Positions 47,490-59,253 of a stretch of DNA of 64,000 bases are shown piece after piece; the stretch's first letter is position 1; every line of letters begins with the position of its first letter. A program made the position numbers and the translations under genes. The stretch covers positions 682,001 to 746,000 of the forward strand of contig JANVFP010000006.1 in NCBI GenBank assembly GCA_027919835.1, given 5' to 3'. The notes beneath the pieces were generated by a model. The model worked only from the letters and a program-made list of their open reading frames with translations. It was not told the origin of the DNA and did not search any database. This DNA comes from Lentinula raphanica. Taxonomy: Eukaryota > Basidiomycota > Agaricomycetes > Agaricales > Omphalotaceae.

Positions 47490-47636
47490 GGATGATTGCA
47501 TGAATGCACATGGACAAGTTATTTAACTTCATCGATGGGTAGAAGGCCCTAAAATACCACTCAAGGACTGTTCATAGAGTATCATATACCGTAGTCGTCG
47601 TTGACATGATTTACCAAGGACTGATCTTCTGATTTT

Positions 47637-47819
47637 TTACTTAGCTTTTTTGGGTGATACATACCTTTCGAGATCTCTCGCTCTTTTGTAGAACTCGCTT
47701 TTCCTGAGGTAGTCGCTGAATATATTCATCAGGTTTGACACCACAGAATTTTTGGGTGAACTGTGAAAATTGCAGCCGAGGGTTGAGCATTTTGGCCGAG
47801 CATGAAGAGCACGAACCAT
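47637..47819 (-). CDS. Possible small mitochondrial protein, 60 aa
   Basis: This is an uninterrupted frame starting MVRALHARPKCSTLGCNFHS and ending ARDLERYVSPKKAK. The N-terminus is basic and the FHSSP sequence resembles fungal mitochondrial presequence ends; the rest is a basic amphipathic helix. I do not recognise it. The same DNA also has a splice acceptor (about 47757) and a donor (about 47662) framing an open 32-codon stretch in another register (KPDEYIQRLPQEKR), so the true gene may be spliced differently, or there may be none. Confidence 0.3.
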   Translation of the reverse strand: MVRALHARPKCSTLGCNFHSSPKNSVVSNLMNIFSDYLRKSEFYKRARDLERYVSPKKAK

Positions 47820-47985
47820 TGATGACAATGAATGAAGAGGGATCTGTTACTTACCACGTGGCTTGCCGATTACTGACATTGACAACCTCCGACTCTCTGA
47901 CAACGTTCTCCTCAACCGTCTAAAAGCGAACTGCAGTTTTGCCTAAGCTTTGTAGTATCGCGCTCTTGTCATCACCTGTCCAACA

Positions 47986-50633
47986 ATGTCGCAACAGGGT
48001 CAAGACGCGAAATTCTTCCAGAGGGGAAAGATTGAGGTAGATCCCATGCAGCTCCGTTTCGCCTCAGCGGATAATGATGTATCTATATCAGGAATTTCGT
48101 GCGGAACTTCATGCTGCTGAAACCAAGGACAAGAAGTTTGTCAAGCGCAAGACCGTATTGAAGAAGATTGTAGCAAATATCACAATGGGCACGGATAGTT
48201 GGTATAGTTTTCTGTTCGCCGTTCGTTCATTTTGTACTTACTTCTGCTTATACAGTGTCGCCCTTATTTCCTGATGTTGTCCAGTGTCTGGGTACTCCAC
48301 TACTCGAAATCAAGAAGAGTTAGTCACGAACTCCTGCCCAGGTGTTTTACTGAATGGTTGCCCCAGTGGTTTATCTGTTCCTCGTGAGCTACGGGCGGTC
48401 TAAACCTGATCAGATTCATCTTGTCATTCCAAATTTCCTACAAGTACGTGGCTGCATTGTGCCTCCTGAGTTGGAACTGAATTCATTCTTAGGACTGTAA
48501 CGATCGTAATCCGCTAATCCGAGCTCTCGCAATCCGAACAATGTCATACATACCCATCCCAGTCGTCACCGAAGCCCTTTCCGACAACCTTCGCCATGCA
48601 CTCAAAGATCGTGATCCCTATGTTCGAAAAACAGCAGCAATCTGTGTTGCGAAACTGTACTCAGCAGATCCCCGTAAAGCGGAAAGAGGAGGTTTCGTTG
48701 AATTATTGCGTGACCTTATGCTCGACTCGAATGCCACGGTTGTAGCCAACGCTGTTGCTGCGTTGTCCGAGATCGGTGATAGACAAGACGGCGTAATCTT
48801 CAAGCTCAACCTGGCAACGGCAAACAAACTGCTTGCAGCGATACCCGAGAGTTCTGAGTGAGTGAATGAGCATATGTATAACGTCTAACCACGCTGAATC
48901 ATTACTCAAGATGGGGGCAGATATATATACTAGATTCTCTGCTGCGTTATGTTCCTGAAAAACATGCAGATGCAGAAATAATGGCCGAGAGAATCATAGT
49001 TCAACTACAGCACGGAAATTCCGCCGTCATCCTCACGACTATCAAGGCCTTGCTGTATCTAATGAACTACATGGAGAACCGACAACTCATTGACTACATT
49101 TGCAAGAAGATGGGACCCCCGTTAGGTGTGTTTCTACACAATATGCTCAGATTATCACATCCTCAATGATATATCAGTGACTCTTCTATCCTCTGGCCCT
49201 GAAGTGCAGTATGTCGCGCTCAGAAACATACTGCTGATCATTCAAAGAAGACCAACAGTACTCAAGAATGACGTACGAGTCTTCTTCTGCAAGTACAACG
49301 ATCCAATCTATATCAAACTGGCTAAGCTGGAGATTATGTATCGGTTAGCCAGGGCAGAAAACGCTAAAGAAGTCCTTGCGGAATTACAAGAGTGCGTATT
49401 CAAGAGATGTTCTGTTGTGTCTGTTGACTGTATCATCAGGTATGCTTCTGAAGTGGACCTCGACTTTGTTCGCAAAGCAGTTCGCTCTATTGGTCGACTC
49501 GCTATCAAAGTTGAAGCCGCCGCGGACGATTGTATACAGGCGCTACTTGATCTCATCGACACGAAAGTGACTTATGTGGTCCAGGAAGCTGTCATCGTCA
49601 TCAAGGACATCTTTAGACGCTATCCCGGAAAGTATGAGGGCATCATCCCCAATCTCTGCGAGAATCTTGATGCATTGGACGAGCCTGAAGCGAAGGCCTC
49701 CATGATCTGGATTCTCGGTCAATACGCGAACATCATAGACAATGCAGATGAGTTGCTGGATGATTTATGCTACACCTTCTTGGAGGAGAGTACTGAGGTA
49801 ATTCCGACACGTTACCTCGAGAACGTCTTAGCTGAACGACATCAGGTCCAATTAGCCTTACTCACTGCTGCCGTCAAGCTCTTTGTGTACAAATCAAAAG
49901 CAGACAAAGCCAAAGAGCTCGTCCACAAAGTTCTGAAATGGGCAACGGAAGAAGCTGATAATCCTGACCTCCGAGATAGAGGGTTCATGTACTGGAGAAT
50001 GCTCGCTATCAATCCGACTGTTGCAGGGGAAATTGTCTTATCCGAGAAACCGCCTATCACTACAGACTCTGACCGAATGGATAGGGGAGCACTGGACCAG
50101 TTGCTGCTGCACACAGGAACTCTAGGAAGCATTTATCACAAGAACCCTGAGGTGAGTTTGAGGATATAGCATCTCTAACATGGTTTACTTACATAAATCA
50201 GACTTTCATTCGCAATGCAGCTGGGAAAGCTCTCAAGGATAGTCCCGCCTTGAACGCACATTCGAGAGCAGTCCTTATTCCATTAGCACGTACACAACTT
50301 CCTCCAATGGCGCCCATCGTTGTACCGGGACCTGGTCCAACGGAACCCCAGGCCCAGTCTTCACCAGTTGCTCCATTGCCACCTTCGAAGTCTGATAATG
50401 CCGATCTGTTAGCCCCTCAGGTGCAACCCCAGTCTGGTCCGACCTCACAAGATCCAGATGATACCTTGCATGATCAATATGAGGCGGACGATGACGAACC
50501 CCCGCCTACTAGGCAGGCGAGTGACCTCGATCCGTATTCGAACCTTGGCAATGCTTTCGGAAACTATCTTGCTGATGAACCACAACCCATGACCAGTAGA
50601 AGACATGCAGATGAGGACGAGTTACTGTTTTAA
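47986..50633 (+). CDS. APL2: AP-1 complex beta subunit (beta-adaptin)
   Basis: This is the large beta subunit of the clathrin adaptor that sorts cargo at the trans-Golgi and endosomes. The ATG gives [17 protein letters not shown], then after an intron [20 protein letters not shown]. Armadillo-like solenoid signatures follow: [126 protein letters not shown] and [20 protein letters not shown]. The C-terminus is a Pro/Gln/Asp-rich hinge ending DEDELLF. There is no appendage (ear) domain, as is common for fungal beta-adaptins. AP-1 rather than AP-2 is the likelier assignment but is not proven. Confidence 0.9.
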
Positions 50634-50688
50634 CGATGTGTCAAATATTCCGAGCATTGATAACATTACATGAACTGAGGTTAACTAA

Positions 50689-51736
50689 CTAGGTAAATAC
50701 ATCTTGGATGGACTGTGTTAAATTTGACATTTTGGATCGAGGTCGAAGAGAATTATAATGCTATCAGAGAGATTAGAAGGATTTGAGGGTAAATGGGAAT
50801 GTTGTAACTGAACTCACCTCCCCTAACCCGTACATGCGGCGATGATAGCTAATTCTGACAACCTTCTTGTCACGAATGTCGCCATCGTTAGGTGTTCCAG
50901 TAGGATTGTGTACCACTACTGGGGGTTGTCCTGATTGAATGACATGGATAGGAACATTGAATGCGCGACTGAGCGCAAGGATTTCAGGCTCCCCTCCCCA
51001 TTCAGCCGTATCTCTGATGGCCTGACAGTAATATTGAAACTCTTGTGGACTGATGATTCCAGCATTCAAAGCGCCAGGTCCATCTTCGCCAGAAGTAGAT
51101 GGGAGAAACGGAATGAAGTCGTCGGGATGAGAATACATATAATTGCAAGCCGCTAGACGAGTTGTAGCGTAGTTTGCTTGGGAAGGGGGTAAAATGGACA
51201 GCAGAGCGAGCTGATCTGCTATCGCAGAATATAGACAATGACCGTCAGGATTGATCTACTTGTGTAGTGAATTAAGTGGAAATGCGAGTACTGGAGCGAG
51301 ATCGTACCTCGTGAATCTGTACATTGAGCTCATCACATATCCGCTTGATATTCGACTCTTCCTCCTTCACCTCTTGTAATAATCGTGCTTCTGCGTCGTG
51401 GTTCGTAGGAGAATATGATTCTGCCAATGCAGCAGCTTTCCTTGCCTAATAGTAAGATGGTCACTGGAACAAGAGCCAGATTATCATTGACGAGATCAAT
51501 ACCTGTCTAGCTTGATGTCGACTTTTAGAATCCTTCTTGGTAGCGTTGGTCATCTCCTGTCGTTGTATATCCTTAATCACCTGGGTTGATTCAGCTTGTA
51601 CAGTTTGGTCTCCGGAATCCAGCTGCGCCATAAGGTCGTCTAAAAGTTCCTCGTCATCATTTGGTTCTGGGACAGGAGGAGACTGCTGGAAAGGAGGCGA
51701 AAATGCTTTTTTCAATTTGTTCTTCTTGGAACCCAT
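50689..51736 (-). CDS. OTU2: OTU-family cysteine protease (OTUD6 / Otu2 type)
   Basis: It is a predicted deubiquitinase; yeast Otu2 acts on 40S ribosomes. The N-terminus is a basic, Gln/Glu-rich helical extension (MGSKKNKLKKAFSPPFQQSP; EELLDDLMAQLDSGDQTVQ), as in OTUD6B. The catalytic block INPDGHCLYSAIADQLALL supplies the Asp and the nucleophilic Cys. EFQYYCQAIRDTAEWGGEPE is the typical middle helix region. The catalytic His lies in VRISYHRRMYGLGE, followed after an intron by HYNSLRPRSK. The stop is at 50689-50691. It converges on the beta-adaptin gene, 55 bp apart, and is divergent from the aldo-keto reductase gene, 211 bp apart. Confidence 0.88.
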
Positions 51737-51947
51737 GCACGGAGAGTTCTACGAATGAAGTAGTAAGAAAACAACAACTTGATGAATCGCCAGAAAGCTC
51801 CAATCACTCTTCGGCTCGGGCAGGCTCGGGCCGCCTCATGCCCTATCTTGCCGGTCTATGGCTCTTTGAATGTCTCGACTCTCTACTACTACTAAGTTCC
51901 ACCAACACTGTGCACACACGCTCTGTCTAATATTCACACCAACAGGA

Positions 51948-53395
<1,448 letters not shown>

Positions 53396-53522
53396 ATGCT
53401 TCTTAACGTGGCGATACCTACTATATCAAACTTTGCTTTCTATGTTCCCAAATGATGTATCTACAGTTTGTCTACAAAATCAATGCTGAGTCCATGATTT
53501 TCGACAGAGGACGTCATAAGTA

Positions 53523-55597
53523 CTACGATTGTGCCACTAATGTCTTCACGTCTGCTTCGCGTCGCTTTCGACGAAATCTTGGTCCCATTCTTATCACTAG
53601 GTATATCAATGGCATGGAAATAATGATGATCCCGTTCAAAAGGACGTAGGTAAAACCGGGTTTCAAGCTGTTTAGAATCAGATCAATTACCGACACAGAT
53701 ACTGCACCCAGCAAACATCGAACAATGTTATTCTACACACAAATGATCGGCAAGAGATTCGTCAGAGTAACACATACCACAGTGAACGCGCTAGATTTGT
53801 ACTCACGCAGGCAGTGACCGAAGAACCTTGACCCGGTACTAGGTCGAGAATAAGTGTCTGGGTAGGGTTCATAACTGACATGCTCAAAGCTCCAACTAGA
53901 AAAAAGAATATGAGATAGAATAGAAGTCTGGTGAAATACTTACTGATGAACTGTAAGACAAGAGGAGCAGCAATGTGTACTCTCTTCTGCAAGCACCAGC
54001 CATAACCCATTCCGGCAGAAACTAATATGAGTGTGGCATAGGACATTGACATAAGACGAGCCTGTGCCACATAGATCAGATTCCATAGAATCTCAATTGC
54101 ATTATTTACTAACCTTTTCGATAGGAAAATCATCCTTCAATTCACCACTTTCATTCTTCATCGACTCAGAGCCATGTGATTCGATATAAGCTTTCTTCGC
54201 TCGCTGAAAATCCCAGTCTAGGACTTTACCAGTCCCTGCACTTCCTACGGCTGTACCAACACCAATGGCAAGATAACATAATCCAATAGTACTGTCGTTG
54301 AGGAAAGGATAGATTTCAGCAAATAGGGAAGATATTGAGGCGGTGACAGCGTAGAACACTGAATAAACAATGCCATTGAAGAGTAGCAACATGAGGATGT
54401 CCAAGTTTTTGAATAGCAGCAAGGGATTCCTAAACTTCCGCCTAGGAGGTCTGGGAGATCCAGAAGTCCATTCGCTGTAATGACGGCTGATAATTGGGAT
54501 TATAGGTCGGTAAATTGGGCTCGGAGCGATACTTCCGTCGCCCACGAGTTGCCTTAATGTCTCAGGCAAAAAGCTACGAGACGATGAGAAGAAGCAGATC
54601 ATGAACAAATCAATCATCTCACAGAAGCATGACAATGCAGGCAAAACCTGACGCAATACATAAAAACCAGAATATGGACCTATAAGATGAGCAGGAATCG
54701 TGAACCTGTGAGAACGGTCCTTGATGTGTGCATTTACCTCCAACCTAGGCCATCGGAAAGAGCACCGCCGATAACAGGCCCAAAGGCAGGCCCCAACTGA
54801 ATCTTGACATGAATCGTGATACCGAAGCAGGAAGTGGAAACGATACCATAGGCCCCAATGAATAAAATCCAAAAAATCCACCTCTTTCAGCAGGAATAGC
54901 AATGTCACCAATGACACCAGCACCTAGATTCATATGTGAATGCACATTCTTAGACAAGAGTCACCACGAACATACCAAGGGCAATGGTACTGGCAGATCC
55001 GGTGGCTTGAACACAACGAAGAACCATCAATAGCCAGTAAGCATTTGTCGGCACTAGAGCCAGTCCTACGCAAGATAAACATAGAACGAAAAGGCATAAA
55101 ACGAATATGGGCCTTCGTCCATGGAAATCTGCAAAGCTCCCGAAGAACATCGGGGCTGGGTTGATGAGAACTACTGCAATGGCACAAAGAAGTGACAGAG
55201 GAACATACAAAGTCCTTGAAGTATCATATACATAGTAACCTAGGACGTGCATTTTCAGATAAAATTCGAAGTACATTATGGTACGGCGTGGGTATGACCG
55301 ACAGTAAGATTGATTAGTTCAGTAGATTTGTGAAATGCTGAGACAAGGGTTGGGATGGCTGGAAAGTAGATGTTTGCAGTAAAGGGGCTGTATGCGCAGC
55401 GAGGTCAATAACTGTAACATGAAGTAAAGGGGGAAGACTTGCCTGAAAATTCCTGCAAATGACACAAGAGTTACGATGAACCATTTCTCTTTGCTCGTAT
55501 AGATACTGTATGCTTTCTCCACTGGTTCTGTTGAAGTCTTGTCATTCAAGTCTACCATATCGATTGGTGGCTGAGTTGATTCTTCAAGTTTCGACAT
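53523..55597 (-). CDS. MFS transporter, DHA1 (drug:H+ antiporter) type
   Basis: This is a plasma-membrane exporter with about 12 membrane helices. The acidic cytosolic N-terminus (MSKLEESTQPPIDMVDLNDK) precedes the first helix at KWFIVTLVSFAGIF. The signature between helices 2 and 3 is FFGSFADFHGRRPIFVLCLF, and helix 4 carries LRCVQATGSASTIALG. Motif C, typical of antiporters, is in GPAFGPVIGGALSD. The central loop has FLPETLRQLVGDGS and an Arg/Pro-rich stretch, and the second half includes NLDILMLLLFNGIVYSVFYA and VIDLILNSLKPGFTYVL. The C-terminus is basic. Fungal relatives include polyamine and drug exporters; the substrate cannot be told. It converges on the aldo-keto reductase gene. Confidence 0.85.
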
Positions 55598-56221
55598 GGG
55601 AATTGGGGTATGAGAAGGATGCCTTGAGGTTTATAACTTTAAGGGGATTACATGGTCGGTCTAACGTGTTGACCGGAAGCTACTATCATTACCCCACTTT
55701 TTCAAAAAACAACAAAGATGTGCTTCCGAAACAGCACACATCTTCCGGACAGCTACCGGCTTCAAGTACAGTGTAGCATGGTGTATACTTGACCTCGCTA
55801 TGTATTTTTCCAAGCAGGAAAAGGATGTCTTTGGGTCAAAATATCGTTGCCGGTACTGAAAAATGCCAGTACCAGTAGTTTTTCAAAAAATTTGAAACCC
55901 TTCCGATTCCACCATCCCGTGGATTCAGCTCACCGGAACTTCGGATTATGCTTGCGATACATGCTTCTTGAAATCCCGAAGGTTAGTTTGTGTGAAAACT
56001 AAAAAATACGAGCGGAAATGGATTTTGAAAAACTACTGGTATTTGAAGAACTAGGGTAATGATAGTACCCGCAATAACTTTGAGGTCTAAGATGATTCGG
56101 CGTCCGCCGTCCACGGAGGTCTACGGCCGAAAATCGGCAAATGCGGCCCGTCGGCTTTACAGGTCGGACATAGGCTTGAATCCCTTGATCAGTTTTCAAC
56201 ATTCAAGATAACAACTTTTCA
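55598..56221. other. Divergent intergenic region containing an inverted repeat
   Basis: It lies between the MFS gene (-) and the ARM-repeat gene (+). It has no coding signal. A 172-bp interval bounded by perfect inverted arms (55870-56041) is listed separately. Confidence 0.45.
55870..56041. repeat. Inverted repeat, 19-bp perfect arms (MITE-like or hairpin)
   Basis: The 19-mer at 55870-55888 (starting TACCAGTAG) recurs exactly as its reverse complement at 56023-56041. The 134-bp centre includes the palindrome TTTCAAAAAATTTGAAA. The size and shape fit a small non-autonomous transposon remnant, but no target-site duplication is obvious. Confidence 0.45.
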
Positions 56222-58972
56222 ATGACAAGACCATTGAACCACCTCTTACTCCTCGAACAGAAGCTTTCGGAGCTGCTCACTGGATTGAACGACATTGAAA
56301 GTGATGATGCATGGCAACAAGTCACAAGTACTGCCAAAGTTCTAGCAGACGGCCTGCGCAACAAGGACGATACGAGTGGGTGTTCTTTTCCTGACCAGCA
56401 TCTTATTCAAATTAACCTTCTTGCTCTTTCCTCAGTCGATAATCACTCCATTCTTGGGTCGACTTCGCTTATACAAGACCTTGTATCTTTATTCACTCTG
56501 GCTCTCCATGGCTCAAATATACCAGATTCATCATATACCTCCCCTATATTGGAAATTCTTCGAGTATCTGCCAATTTATGCATGGATCACGGTAAGTATA
56601 TTTACTCTCCCCGGAAGCACTCATCACAATACGCACTATTCTGTCAGATGCCAACAGAGCATCTATCCTCAATGCTGAATTCCCTCAAGCACTAGTCTCT
56701 TTGTTACAGGCTTACACTGAAGCATTCGATAATTCCTCCGAGTCCCAGAAGCCGCTTCCTCTTTCCCTTCCACATCTCAAGGTTGTTAGAACAGCTGTAG
56801 GAGTTTTGCTGAATGCGAGTGTTGGGTACGGTTCGTGAAACATCGCAATCTGATACTTCGCGGTTCTCACTCCGAGTTTTGGTTAGACCCTGTCAAAGTC
56901 CTTCTAATATCCCTTGACGCAGGCAGTACTCTACTGCGGCTTTCCAACTATATATATCCTCCAGGTTCATGGCGTTTTTCATCCTCTTCGGACATTGAGG
57001 AATGGCAAATCAGAAGCATGTTGTCTGCTTGGGTTTGGAGAACTCTGCTGGAACTCAAAGAAGTCAAGGACGAGAGTAAATATCTACACAACTTATTGAC
57101 TGTAATACACTGACGGCGTTTTACAGACCTGCAGCCATTGTCCGCCAAAGATCTTCCGTCTTTGACCCAAGCTTTGGTGGCGTACACACCTCCACATTTA
57201 AATGCCTCATCCACATCGTTCTCTTCCGATCATGAGATGTTCTTTGACCTCCTACAAACCGATTTTGATTCCTTGGAGGAATCATGCACCTTCATTGAAT
57301 CTTTGTCCTTAGATGTTGAAGACATCCGACTGTCTCTTGCTAGGGGTTACAAGCATCCGAAGGATCATCCTGCTGGTTCGAGTTTACTGTCCATACTTGA
57401 TTTTCTTGAGAAAGGAGACTATCCATCTGTATGGGCGAACGCTCCCCAAGACTTTGACGTGTCCAGGAAACAAAAGGCCTTCGATATGTGTAGAGCTGCC
57501 TTGATCAAAACGGTCGTGGAAGTTGCTGGCGAAGAGGATGCTGCGAAAAGTTTATGGGTTGACTCTGAGGATACAGAGGGTGGGGAATTTGTACTACGAA
57601 TGGTCGGTTGGCTCAAAGGTTATGTTTTCGATATGGATGCTGGGAGCGGCGCTTTCTTCAATAGACCCGATATGGCAATATGTGCGAGCCTTTCGTTAGG
57701 TAACCTGACCAGACAAGGTAACGTCCATATCCTCCGTCTATGTTGACTTATTTCTAATCTGTCCACAGAGAAACATGCCAATCTCCTTCTATCGCCTCCG
57801 CATTCCTTGGCGCCGGTCCTATCCTCTCAACATCTACTTTCCCCTTCGACAGATATCAAGATGAAGCACGGCGTGCTCGGATTATTGAAGCATATTGCAC
57901 AAGCTGGTCCGCCAGGCTCCGACATACATGTCATCTTGGGCAAGGCTGGGCTGATCCAGTGTATATGCGACAGTGGTGTATGGGACGAGCAGACAGATGG
58001 TATGGCAGAAGTACTGCAAGTAAGCGCAATCGGAGTCGTCAAGCACATGTGTAACACAAACGGTTGGAATGTTCTCACCTACTTCCTGTCTACAATACTG
58101 ATCTTTCGAAAACCATCAGCGGATAACACAATCAGCTTGGTTCTACCTCCTCCCTTAGAAGGGATCGGCCATCCATCGGGTTTGTCTTTGATACTTTCTC
58201 TTGTAAAACGCGCAGACACTATCACGGTCAAAAGCGAAGGAACGAGAGTCCTTGTCAATGTAGTCAAATCTCTTTGGTCTGGTGACATAATCGGGACACC
58301 TGTATCGACCTTGTCTTCACCCATTGCCAATGGGACTGTTGATTCAGCCTCATCAGCAAGCAAAGAAAGAAAAAAGAAAGAGAGCATGAAAGCAGTTCTC
58401 ACAATGCAGTGCGCTACCGCTCTTGCGAGTTTGGTTGGCCGTAGTGGACGATATCCCCTTCTTGTGAACGAAGGTGTCGTCGCATTAACTCTGCTCAGTA
58501 CACAGAAAGTCGGAGGTAAGGGTCTGACCGCATGAGTCCTCTTTTAACTAACCCTTTTTTGGCAGCTCCTCTCGTTCTAAGAGCAATCTTAGCACCGCTT
58601 CCTTTTGAAAATCCTCCTTCCTCTGCCAACCCACCGTCGGCCTCCACTTCAGTGACCACCGATGTCAGCTCACCCACCATTGCTACTCCATCAACTCGTG
58701 GACGTCTACCTCTCCCGAGAACCACGTTAGACATGTTCATCGCCGTACTTAAAAACGTCGACAACCCGGTCAATTTCCAACCTGAAGTTCGCATCAATGT
58801 TTGCTCGCTGTTCATTCAGTTGAAACGAAATGCAACTGGAGAGGAGTTTGATAAAGTGAAGGAAACTGTGAATCCGGTACTGGTACAGTTGTTGGAAAGT
58901 CTACAAGATGCGACTGGAAAGGAGGAAATGTTGAGCAAGGCGATTAAGAAGGTGTTAGATACTTGGGCTTGA
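56222..58972 (+). CDS. Armadillo-repeat protein, SmgGDS (RAP1GDS1)-like
   Basis: The product is an all-helical repeat protein starting MTRPLNHLLLLEQKLSELLT. Repeat-like helices recur: IQDLVSLFTLALHG, ILEILRVSANLCMDH, VRTAVGVLLNASVGY, DMAICASLSLGNLTRQ, HGVLGLLKHIAQAG, EVLQVSAIGVVKHMC, GTRVLVNVVKSLWSG and VRINVCSLFIQL. The LGNL and LLNASV forms are typical of armadillo repeats. SmgGDS proteins bind prenylated Rho and Rap GTPases and promote nucleotide exchange. Several introns divide it (near 56592, 56830, 57075, 57717, 58060 and 58514). It ends KAIKKVLDTWA. The ARM fold is well supported; the SmgGDS assignment is from general resemblance. Confidence 0.7.
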
Positions 58973-59146
58973 AAAACTGTGGTCTGGTCGCTATTGGATT
59001 GTACAATGTCTGATATATCTCTTCTGTTGTATCTCCCTGTGTCTATCGCTCAATATCAATTAATGAACACTAGAAATTAGAATGTACCCTTGAAGTAATT
59101 TTCATTTTCTGCGCCGGTCGACGACGATTCAATAATTTTAAATTCG

Positions 59147-59152
59147 ACGCGT
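59147..59152. promoter_or_regulatory. ACGCGT (MCB-type) element upstream of CDC27
   Basis: ACGCGT lies 102-107 bp before the CDC27 start codon. This is the core of the MBF site that drives G1/S genes in other fungi. One six-base site can occur by chance, so the call is tentative. Confidence 0.3.
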
Positions 59153-59253
59153 AAGTCACATGATGCCTATCGTGTTTGCATCACTCTCCCTACAGCCAAC
59201 ACCACGGAAATTCACCAAACAATTCTATGTCATAGAATCGGTTATCGGTGTAC

